DNA of 64,000 bases from Rothia nasisuis (GTDB taxonomy: Bacteria; Actinomycetota; Actinomycetes; Actinomycetales; Micrococcaceae), in the NCBI RefSeq assembly GCF_928381405.1, contig NZ_CAKMSB010000002.1:124001-188000 (forward strand), in the 5' to 3' direction. The notes beneath the pieces were generated by a model. It was given only the letters and a program-made list of their open reading frames with translations. It made no database searches and was not told the origin of the DNA. Both the position numbers and the translations under genes were made by a program. Shown in pieces: positions 34,050 through 43,814 of the stretch (its first letter is position 1; each line of letters starts with the position of its first letter).

Positions 34050-34897
34050 CAGTCCACCGAAATCTCATTGAGGCTTGTGGATACGAACTCCCACCAGGTC
34101 GGGCGCAACCCCGCCTTCAGCGCCACCTGCTGACTGATAATATGCGAGGGGCTGGTGCCGTAGAAAGGCACGTAGCCTTCAGCGAGGACGGAGACTGCCA
34201 GCTCCCTCACCAGGTAGGACGCCAGGCCCCGCCCCCGGTGCGCCGGTAGCACGTCAATGCCAATTTGGCGGCACCAGTCAGAGTCTTCACTGGCACCAGC
34301 CAGGGCTACCAGCTCCCCACCGGTGTAGGCACCCAACACCTGCACATCGGGGCGCAATTCTTTGAAACCGAGGGCATTTTCAAAGTTGGGGTCACCCTTC
34401 AAAGGAGCAAAGTCTTGGGGCTGTAGCCAGCAGAAATCATAGTCGCCGGGCGCGGCCCGCTGCGCGGGGGCGTCCTTGCCTGCACCTACCGGTACCTCGG
34501 CAAAAAAATCCTTGCCTGGGGTATAAAAAAGCGACGTACCGGAGAGCTGTAGGGCGTAAGGGGTCAGATAGTCGTTGAGTTTGCGCAGTTCGGAGTAGTC
34601 GCCTACCCAGTTGCCGTTATCCCCGGCCAGCAGGTTATCTGCGGCCTCACGGACGCGCGGGTGCTGGGCACAAATGACCGTGAGCCCCCGATAGTTGATG
34701 AGGCGAAGCTCCCAGTGATCACGGTAGCGACGGCGGGCCGGGTGCATCTCATCGAGGGGAAGACGACGGGCTGAAAGATGGGTTGAGCCGTGCTGCTGGG
34801 CGATATCAATGGCCTGTTCAGGCAGGCACAAGTCGATGGACAGCTGCGCAGCCAGAATCTTCTCAGCCTGCTGGTAGCTGGTGATAGGCGCGGGCAT
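34049..34897 (-). CDS. GNAT-family acetyltransferase with N-terminal extension
   Basis: 282 residues. The C-terminal ~110 form a GNAT domain (VLGAYTGGELVALAGASED, RQIGIDVLPAHRGRGLASYLVRELAVSVLAEGYVPFYGTSPSHIISQQVALKAGLRPTWWEF), a layout seen in plant and Gram-positive two-domain GNATs. The first ~160 residues are a separate domain with CLPEQAIDIAQ and LINYRGLTVICAQHPRVREAADNLL. The substrate is unknown. First gene of the three-gene operon with the lipoate ligase and SRAP protein. Confidence 0.8.
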   Translation of the reverse strand: MPAPITSYQQAEKILAAQLSIDLCLPEQAIDIAQQHGSTHLSARRLPLDEMHPARRRYRDHWELRLINYRGLTVICAQHPRVREAADNLLAGDNGNWVGDYSELRKLNDYLTPYALQLSGTSLFYTPGKDFFAEVPVGAGKDAPAQRAAPGDYDFCWLQPQDFAPLKGDPNFENALGFKELRPDVQVLGAYTGGELVALAGASEDSDWCRQIGIDVLPAHRGRGLASYLVRELAVSVLAEGYVPFYGTSPSHIISQQVALKAGLRPTWWEFVSTSLNEISVD

Positions 34898-34999
34898 GGC
34901 TCTCTTTCTGCTGGGTGACGTCTCTATCTAGGGTACTCGCTTTGGCCGGGGCGCGGACGCCGGTGGCATCATTGCGTGTAGGGGGAGGTTGGCTTCACT

Positions 35000-35055
35000 C
35001 CGCACTTATTCTGTTTTACCCGCAACTAGTTGCGGCTTTTTCAGAATAAATGCGG
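35000..35055 (+). repeat. Nested inverted repeats before the small P-loop gene
   Basis: Outer arms CCGCACTTATTCTG (35000-35013) and CAGAATAAATGCGG (35042-35055), 14 bp with one mismatch, enclose the perfect palindrome CCGCAACTAGTTGCGG (35020-35035) followed by CTTTTT. The inner part alone looks like a plus-strand terminator hairpin, but no gene upstream is read in that direction. Confidence 0.65.
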
Positions 35056-35079
35056 GGTGCTGGTGTTTATGCTGGGTCT

Positions 35080-35559
35080 ATGAAGATTCTTGTTTTGGGT
35101 TTGAGCGGTGCCGGTAAGTCCACCTGGGCGCGGCGGTTAGCTGCCGGGTATGGTGTTCCGTTGCTGCACCTTGATACCGTTCACTGGTTGCCGGGGTGGG
35201 CTGAGCGGGAGCTTGCGGACGAACGCTCTCTTGTGGGCGAGTTTCTGGATGAGCATGAGGGCTGGGTGATTGAGGGCGGCTATTCCAATGTGCATTTTGA
35301 GAGGCGACTGGCTGAGGCTGACCGTATTTATATTCTCTTAGCGCCCCGCCTAGTGCGCCTATGGAGGGCAGGACGCCGCTGGTTCACCTACCGCGGCACT
35401 AACCGGCTGGATATGACCGAGGGCTGCCCCGAGAAGCTCGACCTCGAATTTGTGAAGTGGATTCTGTGGGACGGCCCCAGCCGCGCCCGTATGAAGGCCC
35501 TGGCGGACGTCCGCCGCACCTACCCCGACAAAACGGTGTGGAAGAGGTGGTGGAACTGA
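35080..35559 (+). CDS. P-loop kinase-like protein (adenylate-kinase/topology-modulation type)
   Basis: 159 residues. The P-loop LGLSGAGKSTWARRLA is at residues 6-21. LLHLDTVHWLPGW and GWVIEGGYSNVHFERRLAEADRIYIL match the small actinobacterial and bacilli kinases related to FlaR/topology-modulation proteins. The C-terminal basic part (RRWFTYRG, RTYPDKTVWKRWW) is typical. The substrate is unknown. The start at 35080 puts the P-loop at the usual distance; a longer frame opens at 35050. Flanked on both sides by nested inverted repeats. Confidence 0.8.
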   Translation: MKILVLGLSGAGKSTWARRLAAGYGVPLLHLDTVHWLPGWAERELADERSLVGEFLDEHEGWVIEGGYSNVHFERRLAEADRIYILLAPRLVRLWRAGRRWFTYRGTNRLDMTEGCPEKLDLEFVKWILWDGPSRARMKALADVRRTYPDKTVWKRWWN

Positions 35560-35578
35560 CCCACTACGACTTCTTCTC

Positions 35579-35634
35579 AGAAAATGACCCCTCACCATTT
35601 CCCCACAATGGGGTTCAGCAAGGGGTCATTTTCT
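35579..35634. terminator. Bidirectional terminator with nested hairpins
   Basis: Perfect 14-bp arms AGAAAATGACCCCT (35579-35592) and AGGGGTCATTTTCT (35621-35634) surround a second hairpin CCCCA-CAA-TGGGG. It lies between the convergent P-loop gene and nrdF. AT-rich ends give T-runs on both strands. Confidence 0.75.
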
Positions 35635-35651
35635 ACCTATGACTAGGTTCT

Positions 35652-36641
<990 letters not shown>

Positions 36642-36721
36642 TTAGTTTGGATTCTTGCTCTGCCTGGTTCAGGCTTAGTTCTATTCTTTCACCCTTAGGC
36701 GTATTGTGCACCAGTGGCCTA

Positions 36722-36757
36722 GAAGCCAGCCACCCCGCAACCGGGGCGGCTGGCTCT
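36722..36757 (-). promoter_or_regulatory. Stable hairpin between nrdE and nrdF
   Basis: Stem AGCCAGCC-A-CCCC / GGGG-C-GGCTGGCT with a 6-nt loop and one mismatch. It lies 16 nt after nrdE and about 96 nt before nrdF. On the minus strand there is no T-tract, so mRNA processing or partial termination is more likely than full termination. Confidence 0.5.
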
Positions 36758-36772
36758 TCGTTTTAGCTCAAT

Positions 36773-38953
36773 TTAGAGCATGCAGCTGACGCAGCCCTCA
36801 ACCTCGGTGCCCTCAAGAGCCATCTGACGAATCCGTGAGTAGTAGATGGTCTTGATGCCCTTACGCCAGGCATAAATCTGAGCCCTATTGACATCGCGAG
36901 TAGTGGCGGTGTCCTTGAAGAAGAGGGTCAGCGACAGGCCCTGATCAACGTGCTGAGTAGCCACGGCGTAGGTATCGATAATCTTCTCGTAACCGATCTC
37001 ATAAGAATCCTGGTAGTAGTCCAGGTTCTCATTATCCATGTAGGGAGCCGGGTAGTAGACACGGCCTAGCTTGCCCTCCTTGCGAATCTCAATCTTCGAT
37101 GCAATCGGGTGAATCGATGAGGTTGAGCCGTTGATGTAAGAGATGGAGCCGGTGGGCGGAACAGCCTGCAGATTCTGGTTGTACATACCGTGCTCAGCCA
37201 CATCGGCCGCCAGCTGCTTCCAGTCCTCAGCGGTGGGCACAAAGTGGCCGGCGAAGAGCTCGCGGGCCCGCTCGGTTTCAAAGTCCCAGGTGCCGTTGAT
37301 GTACTTCTCGAAGTACTCCCCTGAAGCGTACTTGGACTTCTCAAAGCCAACGAAGGTCTGCTTGCGTTCGCGGGCAATCTCCATGGAGGCACGAATCGCG
37401 TGGTAGGTCACCGTGTAGAAGTAGATGTTGGTGAAGTCCAAGGCTTCTTCAGAACCGTAGTAGACGTGCTCACGGGCAAGGTAGCCGTGCAGGTTCATCT
37501 GCCCCAGGCCAACGGCGTGGCTCATGGAGTTACCGCGCTCGATGGAGGGAACAGAGGTGATATCTGACTGGTCAGACACAGCGGTCAAGGCGCGTATAGC
37601 GGTGCCGACGGTCTGGCCCAGGTCGCCGCCGTCCATCGCCAGGGCGATGTTCAGGGAGCCCAGGTTGCAGGAGATGTCCTTACCGATGGTCTCGTAGCCC
37701 AGGTCAGCCTTGTAGACAGAGGGCTCTGAAACCTGCAGGATCTCGGAGCAGAGGTTAGACATGATAATCTTGCCGTCAATGGGGTTGGCCTTGTTGACGG
37801 TGTCTTCGAACATGACGTAGGGGTAGCCCGATTCGAACTGAATTTCTGCCAGGGTCTGGAAGAACTCGCGGGCGTTAATCTTGCTCTTCTTAATACGAGC
37901 ATCATCAACCATCTCGTAGTACTTCTCAGTGACGTTGATGTCTGAGAAGGGTACACCGTAAATACGCTCTACGTCGTAGGGCGAGAAGAGGTACATGTCC
38001 TCGTTCTTCTTAGCCAGCTCAAAGGTGATATCGGGAATCACAACGCCCAGTGACAGAGTCTTAATACGAATCTTCTCGTCAGCGTTCTCGCGCTTGGTGT
38101 CAAGGAAGGAGTAGATATCGGGGTGGTGGGCGTGCAGGTACACTGCACCTGCACCCTGACGGGCACCGAGCTGGTTGGCATAAGAGAAGGAGTCTTCGAG
38201 CAGCTTCATCACGGGGATGACGCCGGAGGACTGGTTCTCGATTTTCTTGATGGGTGCGCCAGACTCACGCAGGTTAGTTAGAGCAAAAGCAACGCCGCCG
38301 CCGCGCTTGGAGAGCTGCAGGGCTGAGTTGATGGAACGGCCAATGGACTCCATGTTGTCTTCAATGCGCAGAAGGAAGCAGGAGACCAGCTCGCCGCGCT
38401 GCTTCTTACCGGCGTTAAGGAAGGTGGGGGTAGCGGGCTGGAAGCGGCCAGAGATGACCTCGTCAACAATCTTGGTCGCCAGCTCCTGGTCGCCTTCTGC
38501 CAGCAGCAGGGCTACCATGACCACCCGATCCTCAAAGCGCTCTAGGTAGCGCTGTCCGTCAAAGGTCTTGAGCGCGTAGGAGGTGTAGAACTTGAAGGCC
38601 CCCAGGAAGGTGGGAAAGCGGAACTTCTTAGAATAGGCCAGTTTTGACAGTGACTTGACGAACTCAAAGGGGTACTTCTCAAAAACCTCCGGCTCGTAGT
38701 ACTGGTGCTTAATCAGGTAGTCAATTTTCTCTTCAAGGTCGTGGAAGAAGACGGTGTTGTTGTTGACATGCTGCAAGAAGTACTGGCGTGCTGCCTGCCG
38801 GTCGGCCTCGAACTGAATCTGGCCGTTTTCATCGTAAAGATTGAGAAGAGCGTTGAGTTCGTGGTAGCCCATGCCACGGTACTTTTCGGGGGTGCTGGGG
38901 TCCTCATGCCCGGGTTCTACACTGAGGCCGGGTACAGGGAGTTTTGAATCCAA
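36773..38953 (-). CDS. nrdE: Class Ib ribonucleotide reductase alpha subunit
   Basis: 726-residue catalytic subunit reducing ribonucleoside diphosphates. Active-site elements: ELVSCFLL (redox Cys), SNLCSEILQ (N-C-E active-site Asn-Cys-Glu), [11 protein letters not shown] (second redox Cys) and the C-terminal EGCVSCML pair that is re-reduced by NrdH. The start is a TTG at 38953 (MDSKLPV) with GGAAG just upstream, inside the end of nrdI (37-nt overlap). There is no N-terminal ATP-cone, as expected for class Ib. Confidence 0.96.
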   Translation of the reverse strand: MDSKLPVPGLSVEPGHEDPSTPEKYRGMGYHELNALLNLYDENGQIQFEADRQAARQYFLQHVNNNTVFFHDLEEKIDYLIKHQYYEPEVFEKYPFEFVKSLSKLAYSKKFRFPTFLGAFKFYTSYALKTFDGQRYLERFEDRVVMVALLLAEGDQELATKIVDEVISGRFQPATPTFLNAGKKQRGELVSCFLLRIEDNMESIGRSINSALQLSKRGGGVAFALTNLRESGAPIKKIENQSSGVIPVMKLLEDSFSYANQLGARQGAGAVYLHAHHPDIYSFLDTKRENADEKIRIKTLSLGVVIPDITFELAKKNEDMYLFSPYDVERIYGVPFSDINVTEKYYEMVDDARIKKSKINAREFFQTLAEIQFESGYPYVMFEDTVNKANPIDGKIIMSNLCSEILQVSEPSVYKADLGYETIGKDISCNLGSLNIALAMDGGDLGQTVGTAIRALTAVSDQSDITSVPSIERGNSMSHAVGLGQMNLHGYLAREHVYYGSEEALDFTNIYFYTVTYHAIRASMEIARERKQTFVGFEKSKYASGEYFEKYINGTWDFETERARELFAGHFVPTAEDWKQLAADVAEHGMYNQNLQAVPPTGSISYINGSTSSIHPIASKIEIRKEGKLGRVYYPAPYMDNENLDYYQDSYEIGYEKIIDTYAVATQHVDQGLSLTLFFKDTATTRDVNRAQIYAWRKGIKTIYYSRIRQMALEGTEVEGCVSCML

Positions 38954-39372
38954 AATTCTTCCAATCCTTTTTGAACGGTGATGACGTCTTCGTGGGTGCC
39001 CATGAGCTCAAATTTGTAGAGTACGGGCACGCGACATTTGGCGGCGACCTTGTCTGCTGCTACGCAAAATAGTTTGCCAAAGTTGGTGTTTCCCGCACCG
39101 ATGACCCCTCGAAGGAGCGCCCGGTTATGCGGGTTATTGAGGAACTTAATCGCCTGCGGCGGTATTGAGCCTGCACCGCCGGGTCTACCGTAGCTGGGTA
39201 TGCAGAGCACGTAGGGCCCTTCTACTTCTGGCGGCGTGGCACTCGTTTTTAGCGGTAACCGTAGGCTCTTGAACCCGGTCTTTTGAATGAACTTGTGAGT
39301 GTTCTCTGAGACTGATGAAAAGTAGACGATGGTGGGATCACCGACTGCTTGTTTGCTGGGGGTTTTATCCAT
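38917..39372 (-). CDS. nrdI: Flavodoxin-like NrdI
   Basis: 151-residue FMN protein supplying oxidant to activate the NrdF dimanganese centre. It has [20 protein letters not shown] (FMN phosphate loop), [50 protein letters not shown] and [18 protein letters not shown]. Second gene of nrdH-nrdI-nrdE. The distance from nrdH is 108 nt. Confidence 0.95.
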   Translation of the reverse strand: MDKTPSKQAVGDPTIVYFSSVSENTHKFIQKTGFKSLRLPLKTSATPPEVEGPYVLCIPSYGRPGGAGSIPPQAIKFLNNPHNRALLRGVIGAGNTNFGKLFCVAADKVAAKCRVPVLYKFELMGTHEDVITVQKGLEEFWIQNSLYPASV

Positions 39373-39480
39373 GGTGATAACCTTGGATCGATGTGATGGT
39401 GGGGGTGACTAATGTAAGCGCATAGTACCTGGGTTAGATGGCACGAGCTCAGTCCGTGCCCCTGGCACAGGTGGGTGCTC

Positions 39481-39714
39481 TTAGGCCGCCATGGCGGCCA
39501 GGGAGTTAATCTTATCGGGCTGGAAACCTGACCAGTGATCTTCACCTGCGATTACCACGGGTGCCTGTAGGTAACCCATTGACTTGATGAGTTCGAGAGC
39601 TTCGGGGTCCTTGGTAATGTCAACGGTGCTGTACTCCACGCCAAGTTTATCGAGAGCGCGGTAGGTCATGTTGCACTGGACGCATGCGGGCTTGGTGTAC
39701 ACCGTAACGGTCAT
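39481..39714 (-). CDS. nrdH: Glutaredoxin-like electron donor NrdH
   Basis: 77-residue redoxin reducing NrdE, itself reduced by thioredoxin reductase. The active site is CVQC at residues 11-14 (TVYTKPACVQCNMTYRAL), followed by YSTVDITKDPEALELIKSMGYLQAPVVIAG and the C-terminal WSGFQPDKI typical of NrdH. AAGGAG lies 8 nt upstream. First gene of the nrd operon; the leader contains a short hairpin (TCCCGC-GCAG-GCGGGA, 39736-39751 region). Confidence 0.95.
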   Translation of the reverse strand: MTVTVYTKPACVQCNMTYRALDKLGVEYSTVDITKDPEALELIKSMGYLQAPVVIAGEDHWSGFQPDKINSLAAMAA

Positions 39715-39829
39715 AGGGGTCTCTCCTTGGTGTCCCGCGCAGGCGGGAAATCTTTGCGTGGGCGCTCCATTAGGAGCCTAGTGTGGTGAGTTCCAGCAAT
39801 TTAATCGGTGGTACTCGAACCGAGATTTA

Positions 39830-39845
39830 ATACTACATCTAGTGT
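39830..39845 (-). promoter_or_regulatory. NrdR-box-like site
   Basis: ATACTACATCTAGTGT matches the NrdR consensus ACACWATATMTWGTGT at 14 of 16 positions, about 115 nt upstream of nrdH. NrdR sites are usually paired 31-32 bp apart; a much weaker second candidate ends in GGTGT at about 39875. Confidence 0.6.
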
Positions 39846-39906
39846 CTGCTCACCGCATCTAACCCAAGATGGTGTGGTTTGTTACTAAAAATTTTCTAGA
39901 ACTGCT

Positions 39907-39959
39907 CTATCCACAGTTCTCCCGCGAGTTTGTGCGGATTCCCCCTCCTGTTATCCACA
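39907..39959 (+). promoter_or_regulatory. Two DnaA boxes upstream of the nrd operon
   Basis: CTATCCACA (39907-39915, one mismatch) and TTATCCACA (39951-39959, exact) are in the same orientation, 44 nt apart, about four helical turns. DnaA is known to regulate nrdAB in E. coli; the same link here is inferred. Confidence 0.5.
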
Positions 39960-40208
39960 TGGCTCCCTGGGGGGCGATTTTTGCTAGTCAGGTCTGTTTC
40001 TCGGAGAGAGCAAACTTTTGGGCGCTAGACGGAGGGCTCAGGTTCCCTGTGTTTACGCGGTTTAAGGGGTTCAACCTAAATCATTTCTTGAGCGTTTAAA
40101 CCTGTCCAGAGAACTTTTTAACAATATTTTTGCTGCCGCTGAACAATGACGAGGGGCACCCTGCCAGGCTTGACAAGGGCGCCCCTTAAGGTGTTTAAGC
40201 AGGCTTGG

Positions 40209-41294
40209 TCAGACCAGCCCCCGTTCTTTGAGCTGCTCGTAGAGGGCGGTACCGTCATTACCTTCAAGCCAGAGATCGCCCTTGACGATGTCGCGGGCAC
40301 GGTTATCGCCCCAAACACGGCCAGATGAGAGCACAGACTCGCCGAAAGTGAGGTTGCGAATCAGGATTGCTTCGACATTGTGGGGGTAGCGCACTGCAAA
40401 GCCATTGTAGATTTCGGGGTCGCGTTGGCCGTCGTCACCGATAAGAATCCAGCGCATGTGTGGGAATTCGTTGGCAAGACGTTTGAGAGAGTTCACCTTA
40501 TGCTGGGCACCCGAACGGAACCAGCGATCGGGGGTGGGGCCCCAGTCTGTAAGCAGAAAGGTACCCTTGGGGTAGCCATTGCGGTGCAAAAAGCGGCGGA
40601 GGGTGGGAGTGACGTTCCATGCGCCGGTAGAGAGGTACATGAAAGGAGCTTCGGGGTGGGCTCGGTGGAGTCGGTCCATCATGACGGCCATACCCGGGGT
40701 AGAGTTCCGGGCGTGCTCATTGAGCACAAAGCTGTTCCAGGCCGCTAAAAAGGGGCGGGGCAGGGCGGTGTTCATGACGGTGTCGTCCACGTCGCTAACG
40801 ACGCCTAGGGTTTGGTCTTCGGGGACGATGTAAATGCTGGTCACGGCAGGGTGGGAGCCTGGGGTAGTCATGATGACCCGGTGTATACCCGGCTCAAGTT
40901 CGACCTTGATCTTGACGTCAACGACTCCCCCTCGATCGGCGTGGACGCGGTGGTGGATTCCGTCAATGTCAATATCTACCTGGGCGTGGGAGATAGCTAC
41001 TGAGGTGAAGGATCTCCAGCCGCGTACGGGTTCCACGGTGGGGTCGCCTTTTTCAACAGAATCGAAGACTCCTTCAAACAGGTCAGTCTTGTAGAGGGCA
41101 CGGCCTAGAAGGCGTACCCAGCCGCGGGTGCCGTACCCTACTGAGGGGACGATGACGGGTTCGAGACCGCCTGCCTTTGCTCGGCGCTCCCTGAAAGTGT
41201 GAATATTATCGCCGATGCGATAGCCCATATTGACGGCTTCGTCAGCTGCTTCTTGAACGATAGAACGTAGTTCGTGTGCCCCTGGTGTGCTCAT
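40209..41294 (-). CDS. App1-family phosphatidate phosphatase-like protein (DUF2183)
   Basis: 361 residues. The HAD-type catalytic motif DxDxT is seen in LGVVSDVDDTVMNTALPRP near residue 190, and the later acidic motif in RWILIGDDGQRDPEIYNGFA. The middle YLSTGAWNVTPTLRRFLHRNGYPKGTFLLTDWG is characteristic of the App1 catalytic domain. The N-terminal half is a beta-rich domain (SVAISHAQVDIDIDGIHHRVHADRGGVV). No membrane helix or signal peptide. The native substrate in bacteria is not established; yeast App1 dephosphorylates phosphatidic acid. Confidence 0.85.
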   Translation of the reverse strand: MSTPGAHELRSIVQEAADEAVNMGYRIGDNIHTFRERRAKAGGLEPVIVPSVGYGTRGWVRLLGRALYKTDLFEGVFDSVEKGDPTVEPVRGWRSFTSVAISHAQVDIDIDGIHHRVHADRGGVVDVKIKVELEPGIHRVIMTTPGSHPAVTSIYIVPEDQTLGVVSDVDDTVMNTALPRPFLAAWNSFVLNEHARNSTPGMAVMMDRLHRAHPEAPFMYLSTGAWNVTPTLRRFLHRNGYPKGTFLLTDWGPTPDRWFRSGAQHKVNSLKRLANEFPHMRWILIGDDGQRDPEIYNGFAVRYPHNVEAILIRNLTFGESVLSSGRVWGDNRARDIVKGDLWLEGNDGTALYEQLKERGLV

Positions 41295-41432
41295 GCCATT
41301 AGTTTTTCATATTCTCATCGTCTGCGCATATTGAGGTTCTTGATTGCTCGGTAGGGCTTGCGGAGGTTCCGCGTAAAAGGTGGGCACCGCCACGGCGCCC
41401 ACCTGTGTGACGTGTGTGGGTAGTGGGGGTGC

Positions 41433-41873
41433 TTAGTCGACGTTCAGCACGCAGGTCGCGCTACCGGTGCCGTCTGCTTCGTTAGCGTGGTTAACGTGGT
41501 CGCCCTCTTCAAGGGAGTAGCCGGTGCCTTTGATGGCACAGAAAACCTCAGCTGCCGGATCCTGTGCTGAGACAGAGACGCGAATTTGTGAGTCTGAGAG
41601 GTCTGTCAGGTTATCGTAGTTGAGCTTGTATAAGGCTTCGCCCTCGAACTCAGCCTGGTTACCGTCAAAGCTCATCTGATCCTGGTAGACGGTGACCTTT
41701 GCAGGTGCTCCGGTGCCGTTGTGTTCAGCAGTTACCTCGATGGTGATGTCTTCGCGGCCGCCCCAGCCGTCAGTCTTCTCGATGCTCATACCAGGAACGA
41801 TGGTTTGCGCGCAGCCTGCGAGCAGGGCGGTCGCCGCAAGCGCGGATACTACGGTAACTTTTTTCTTTGCCAT
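41433..41873 (-). CDS. Putative lipoprotein of unknown function
   Basis: 146 residues. The N-terminus MAKKKVTVVSALAATALLAGCAQ is a lipoprotein signal peptide with lipobox LLAGC, so Cys22 should be lipidated and the protein anchored outside the membrane. The mature part (ITIEVTAEHNGTGAPAKVTVYQDQMSF...TGYSLEEGDHVNH) looks like a small beta-sandwich with two further Cys that may form a disulfide (FCAIKG and ATCVLNVD). I do not recognise the family. The frame is open to 41945 but MAKKK fits the signal peptide. Confidence 0.75.
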   Translation of the reverse strand: MAKKKVTVVSALAATALLAGCAQTIVPGMSIEKTDGWGGREDITIEVTAEHNGTGAPAKVTVYQDQMSFDGNQAEFEGEALYKLNYDNLTDLSDSQIRVSVSAQDPAAEVFCAIKGTGYSLEEGDHVNHANEADGTGSATCVLNVD

Positions 41874-42004
41874 ACATAAAAATATAGCGTCTTCACAGTC
41901 TCTTGAGGTAATGCTACGCGCTGGTTTCTGACAGTTTGTAGTCAAACCAGCGCTACGGGTGAGTAGCTGGCTGAGTCTGGGCCACCGTCTGATTGACGTT
42001 AGGC

Positions 42005-42274
42005 CTAGGTCGCCCGCCCGGCGATTAGCCCACCGCGCACGTAAAAGGGCCAGCTGATTCCGTTTTTGGACATAGTCGTAAGCGGGTCTATTCTCTGCGC
42101 GAAGAGGTAGGAGCGATCCTTGTAGGCAATAAAGAATTCGTCAAAGGCTGGAAGGTGTAGCTCAAGATCACGCGCTGCGGTGAGTTCTTCGGCGGTAACA
42201 TCTTTCTGCCAAGCTCCATGTAGTATCGGTGGGACGCATGGGTCCAAAAGCCTATAGCAGATCCCCCGCACCAT
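42005..42274 (-). pseudogene. C-terminal remnant of a winged-helix (HTH_42/AlkZ-like) protein
   Basis: The 89 codons include LELHLPAFDEFFIAYKDRS and NGISWPFYVRGGLIAGR, which match the end of HTH_42 family proteins (LPAFDEFLLGYKDR and NG.F.P..V.DG...G). Such proteins are normally about 350-400 residues and include the DNA glycosylase AlkZ. Nothing of the N-terminal two thirds is found upstream and the end is also short. Judged to be a decayed fragment. Confidence 0.65.
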
Positions 42275-42338
42275 GTGGTACTGGTGTGGGGGATCGTGAG
42301 GGGCGGTGCGGCCCTAGGGGGAACTACTCGTGAGGATA

Positions 42339-43427
42339 TTAGCTCTCGCTCAGTCGTTCTGGATCGGCGGTCACTAGAATTTTGACGGCTGTTTCGTTGC
42401 GGTTGATGAGGGTGTCGAAGCCTTCGTCGATGAGGTTTTCCAGGGCGATTTTGCCGGTGATGAAGGGTTTGAGATTGATTTTGCCTGATTCAACGAGTTT
42501 GATGGTGTCAGGGTGGTTGTTGACGTAAGCGATGGTACCGCGTACATCGACCTCTTTAAGAACTAGCTTTTGCATATCTAGCTGGGCAGGTTTGCCCCAG
42601 ATAGAGACGATCACGATGACGCCCTGGGGTTTGATAGCGGCGAAAAGGGTGTCGAGAACGGGTTGCACCGAGGTACATTCAAAGGCAACGTCGGCACCGC
42701 GCCCACCGGTGAGCCTGTTGACCTCTTCGACGATATCAGTATCTGCAGGCGAGAGAGCGTAGTCAGCGACTCCTGAATCAAGGGCTTTTTGGCGGCGTAG
42801 CGAGGAAAGCTCACTCATGACGACTGTCGCCCCCTTCGCTTTCAGCACGGCTGCTGTCAGTAGCCCGATGGGGCCGGCCCCTCCAATGAGGGCTACGTCG
42901 CCTTCCTTGATATCGCCTGCGCGTTCGACGGCGTGATAGCCAACGGTGAGAGGCTCGATGAGGGCGGCTTCGTCAAGGGGCACCTCTTTTGAAATTTTGT
43001 GAACCCAGCGGCGCTTGACAGCGATTTTTTCAGCGAGGCCTCCACCGCGGCCTGCCAGACCGATAAAGTTCATGTTTTTAGAAAGGTGATAGTTTTTGTT
43101 GCCCTCTGAGGTATCCACATCGTCTGCGATAATGTAGGGCTCAACGACCACATGGTCGCCCACCTTGAGGTCGCTGATACCCTCCCCCAGTGCTTCGACA
43201 ACACCAGAAAATTCGTGGCCCATGGTGACGGGAGCTGTTTCGCCAGAGATGGGGTGCGGTGTGTTATGGGTAGGGCAGAAGATGGGCCCGTCCAGGTATT
43301 CGTGCAAGTCCGTTCCGCAGATACCGCACCAGGCAACCTTGATGAGCACTTCTCCGGCTCCTACGGTGGGTTCTTCAACGTTTTCGATGCGGATGTCTTT
43401 GTTGTCGTAGTAGCGTGCGGCTTTCAT
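42339..43427 (-). CDS. Zinc-dependent 2,3-butanediol dehydrogenase
   Basis: 362-residue medium-chain dehydrogenase close to B. subtilis BdhA, interconverting acetoin and (R,R)-2,3-butanediol with NAD(H). It starts MKAARYYDNKDIRIENVEEP, with catalytic zinc Cys37 (WCGICGTDLHEYLDGPIF), GHEFSGVVEALGEG, VVVEPYI and EPLTVGYHAVE. The NAD-binding Rossmann GGAGPIGLLTAAVLKAKGA is followed by an SEL in place of the usual acidic residue pattern. Stands alone with no budA/alsS nearby. Confidence 0.9.
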   Translation of the reverse strand: MKAARYYDNKDIRIENVEEPTVGAGEVLIKVAWCGICGTDLHEYLDGPIFCPTHNTPHPISGETAPVTMGHEFSGVVEALGEGISDLKVGDHVVVEPYIIADDVDTSEGNKNYHLSKNMNFIGLAGRGGGLAEKIAVKRRWVHKISKEVPLDEAALIEPLTVGYHAVERAGDIKEGDVALIGGAGPIGLLTAAVLKAKGATVVMSELSSLRRQKALDSGVADYALSPADTDIVEEVNRLTGGRGADVAFECTSVQPVLDTLFAAIKPQGVIVIVSIWGKPAQLDMQKLVLKEVDVRGTIAYVNNHPDTIKLVESGKINLKPFITGKIALENLIDEGFDTLINRNETAVKILVTADPERLSES

Positions 43428-43814
43428 AGGTCGATCTCTCCTTGATAAGGCGGTAACGAGGGGGCTCTTGTGCCCTGCCGTGGTCTTGTGACCTACCTTC
43501 TACCTTAGCGAGGTAAAGGATTGGCGTGTTGAGGTGCGGTTGTATCTCACCAATATGACCCAGCATGACGTTGCGGGTGGGGTGACTTTTTCCTGACCCC
43601 GCACAGATACGAGCAGAGCAAGTCAGAGTAGCATCAAGGCGCGGACGGGGCAGGCGGCGGCCACGGTGTGGGCCTTACCTAGGGCGATGAGGTTGAGTGC
43701 TATGGGTTCAGCTGTCTGAAGTAGCCCCCTTGAGAGGTCAGAGTGATGGTTGGCCCGACGGAAGGGTTAGGGGCCTGTATACCCAACCTATGTTAGAGCT
43801 GTGAAACTAGAGCC
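43428..43814. other. 387-nt gene-free region between bdh and rlmH
   Basis: No convincing gene. On the minus strand one frame stays open for about 40 codons (near 43740 to 43625) and reads QTAEPIALNLIALGKAHTV before a stop. It lacks a start and a ribosome-binding site, so it may be a fragment of a lost gene; the family is not recognised. Nothing else stands out. Confidence 0.4.

Larger units (their letters stand above)
39715..40208. other. 494-nt intergenic region with nrd regulatory sites
   Basis: Holds the nrdH leader hairpin, an inverted repeat TCGGT/ACCGA near 39805-39823, an NrdR-like box (39830-39845) and two same-direction DnaA boxes (39907-39915, 39951-39959). The only open frame (39869-40099, plus strand) has no ribosome-binding site and unlikely composition, so I do not call a gene. 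Confidence 0.6.

Noticed and set aside
35000-35634. P-loop gene flanked by nested inverted repeats as a mobile unit with terminal repeats
   Set aside because: The two flanking repeats have different sequences and no target-site duplication was seen; separate regulatory and terminator roles are simpler.
39803-39825. GGTTCGAGT on the minus strand resembling a tRNA T-arm
   Set aside because: The stem pairs as TCGGT/ACCGA with a 9-nt loop; no acceptor, D-arm or anticodon arm can be placed.
39869-40099. 76-codon plus-strand frame upstream of nrdH
   Set aside because: No ribosome-binding site, covers the DnaA boxes, and the composition is unlike a real protein.
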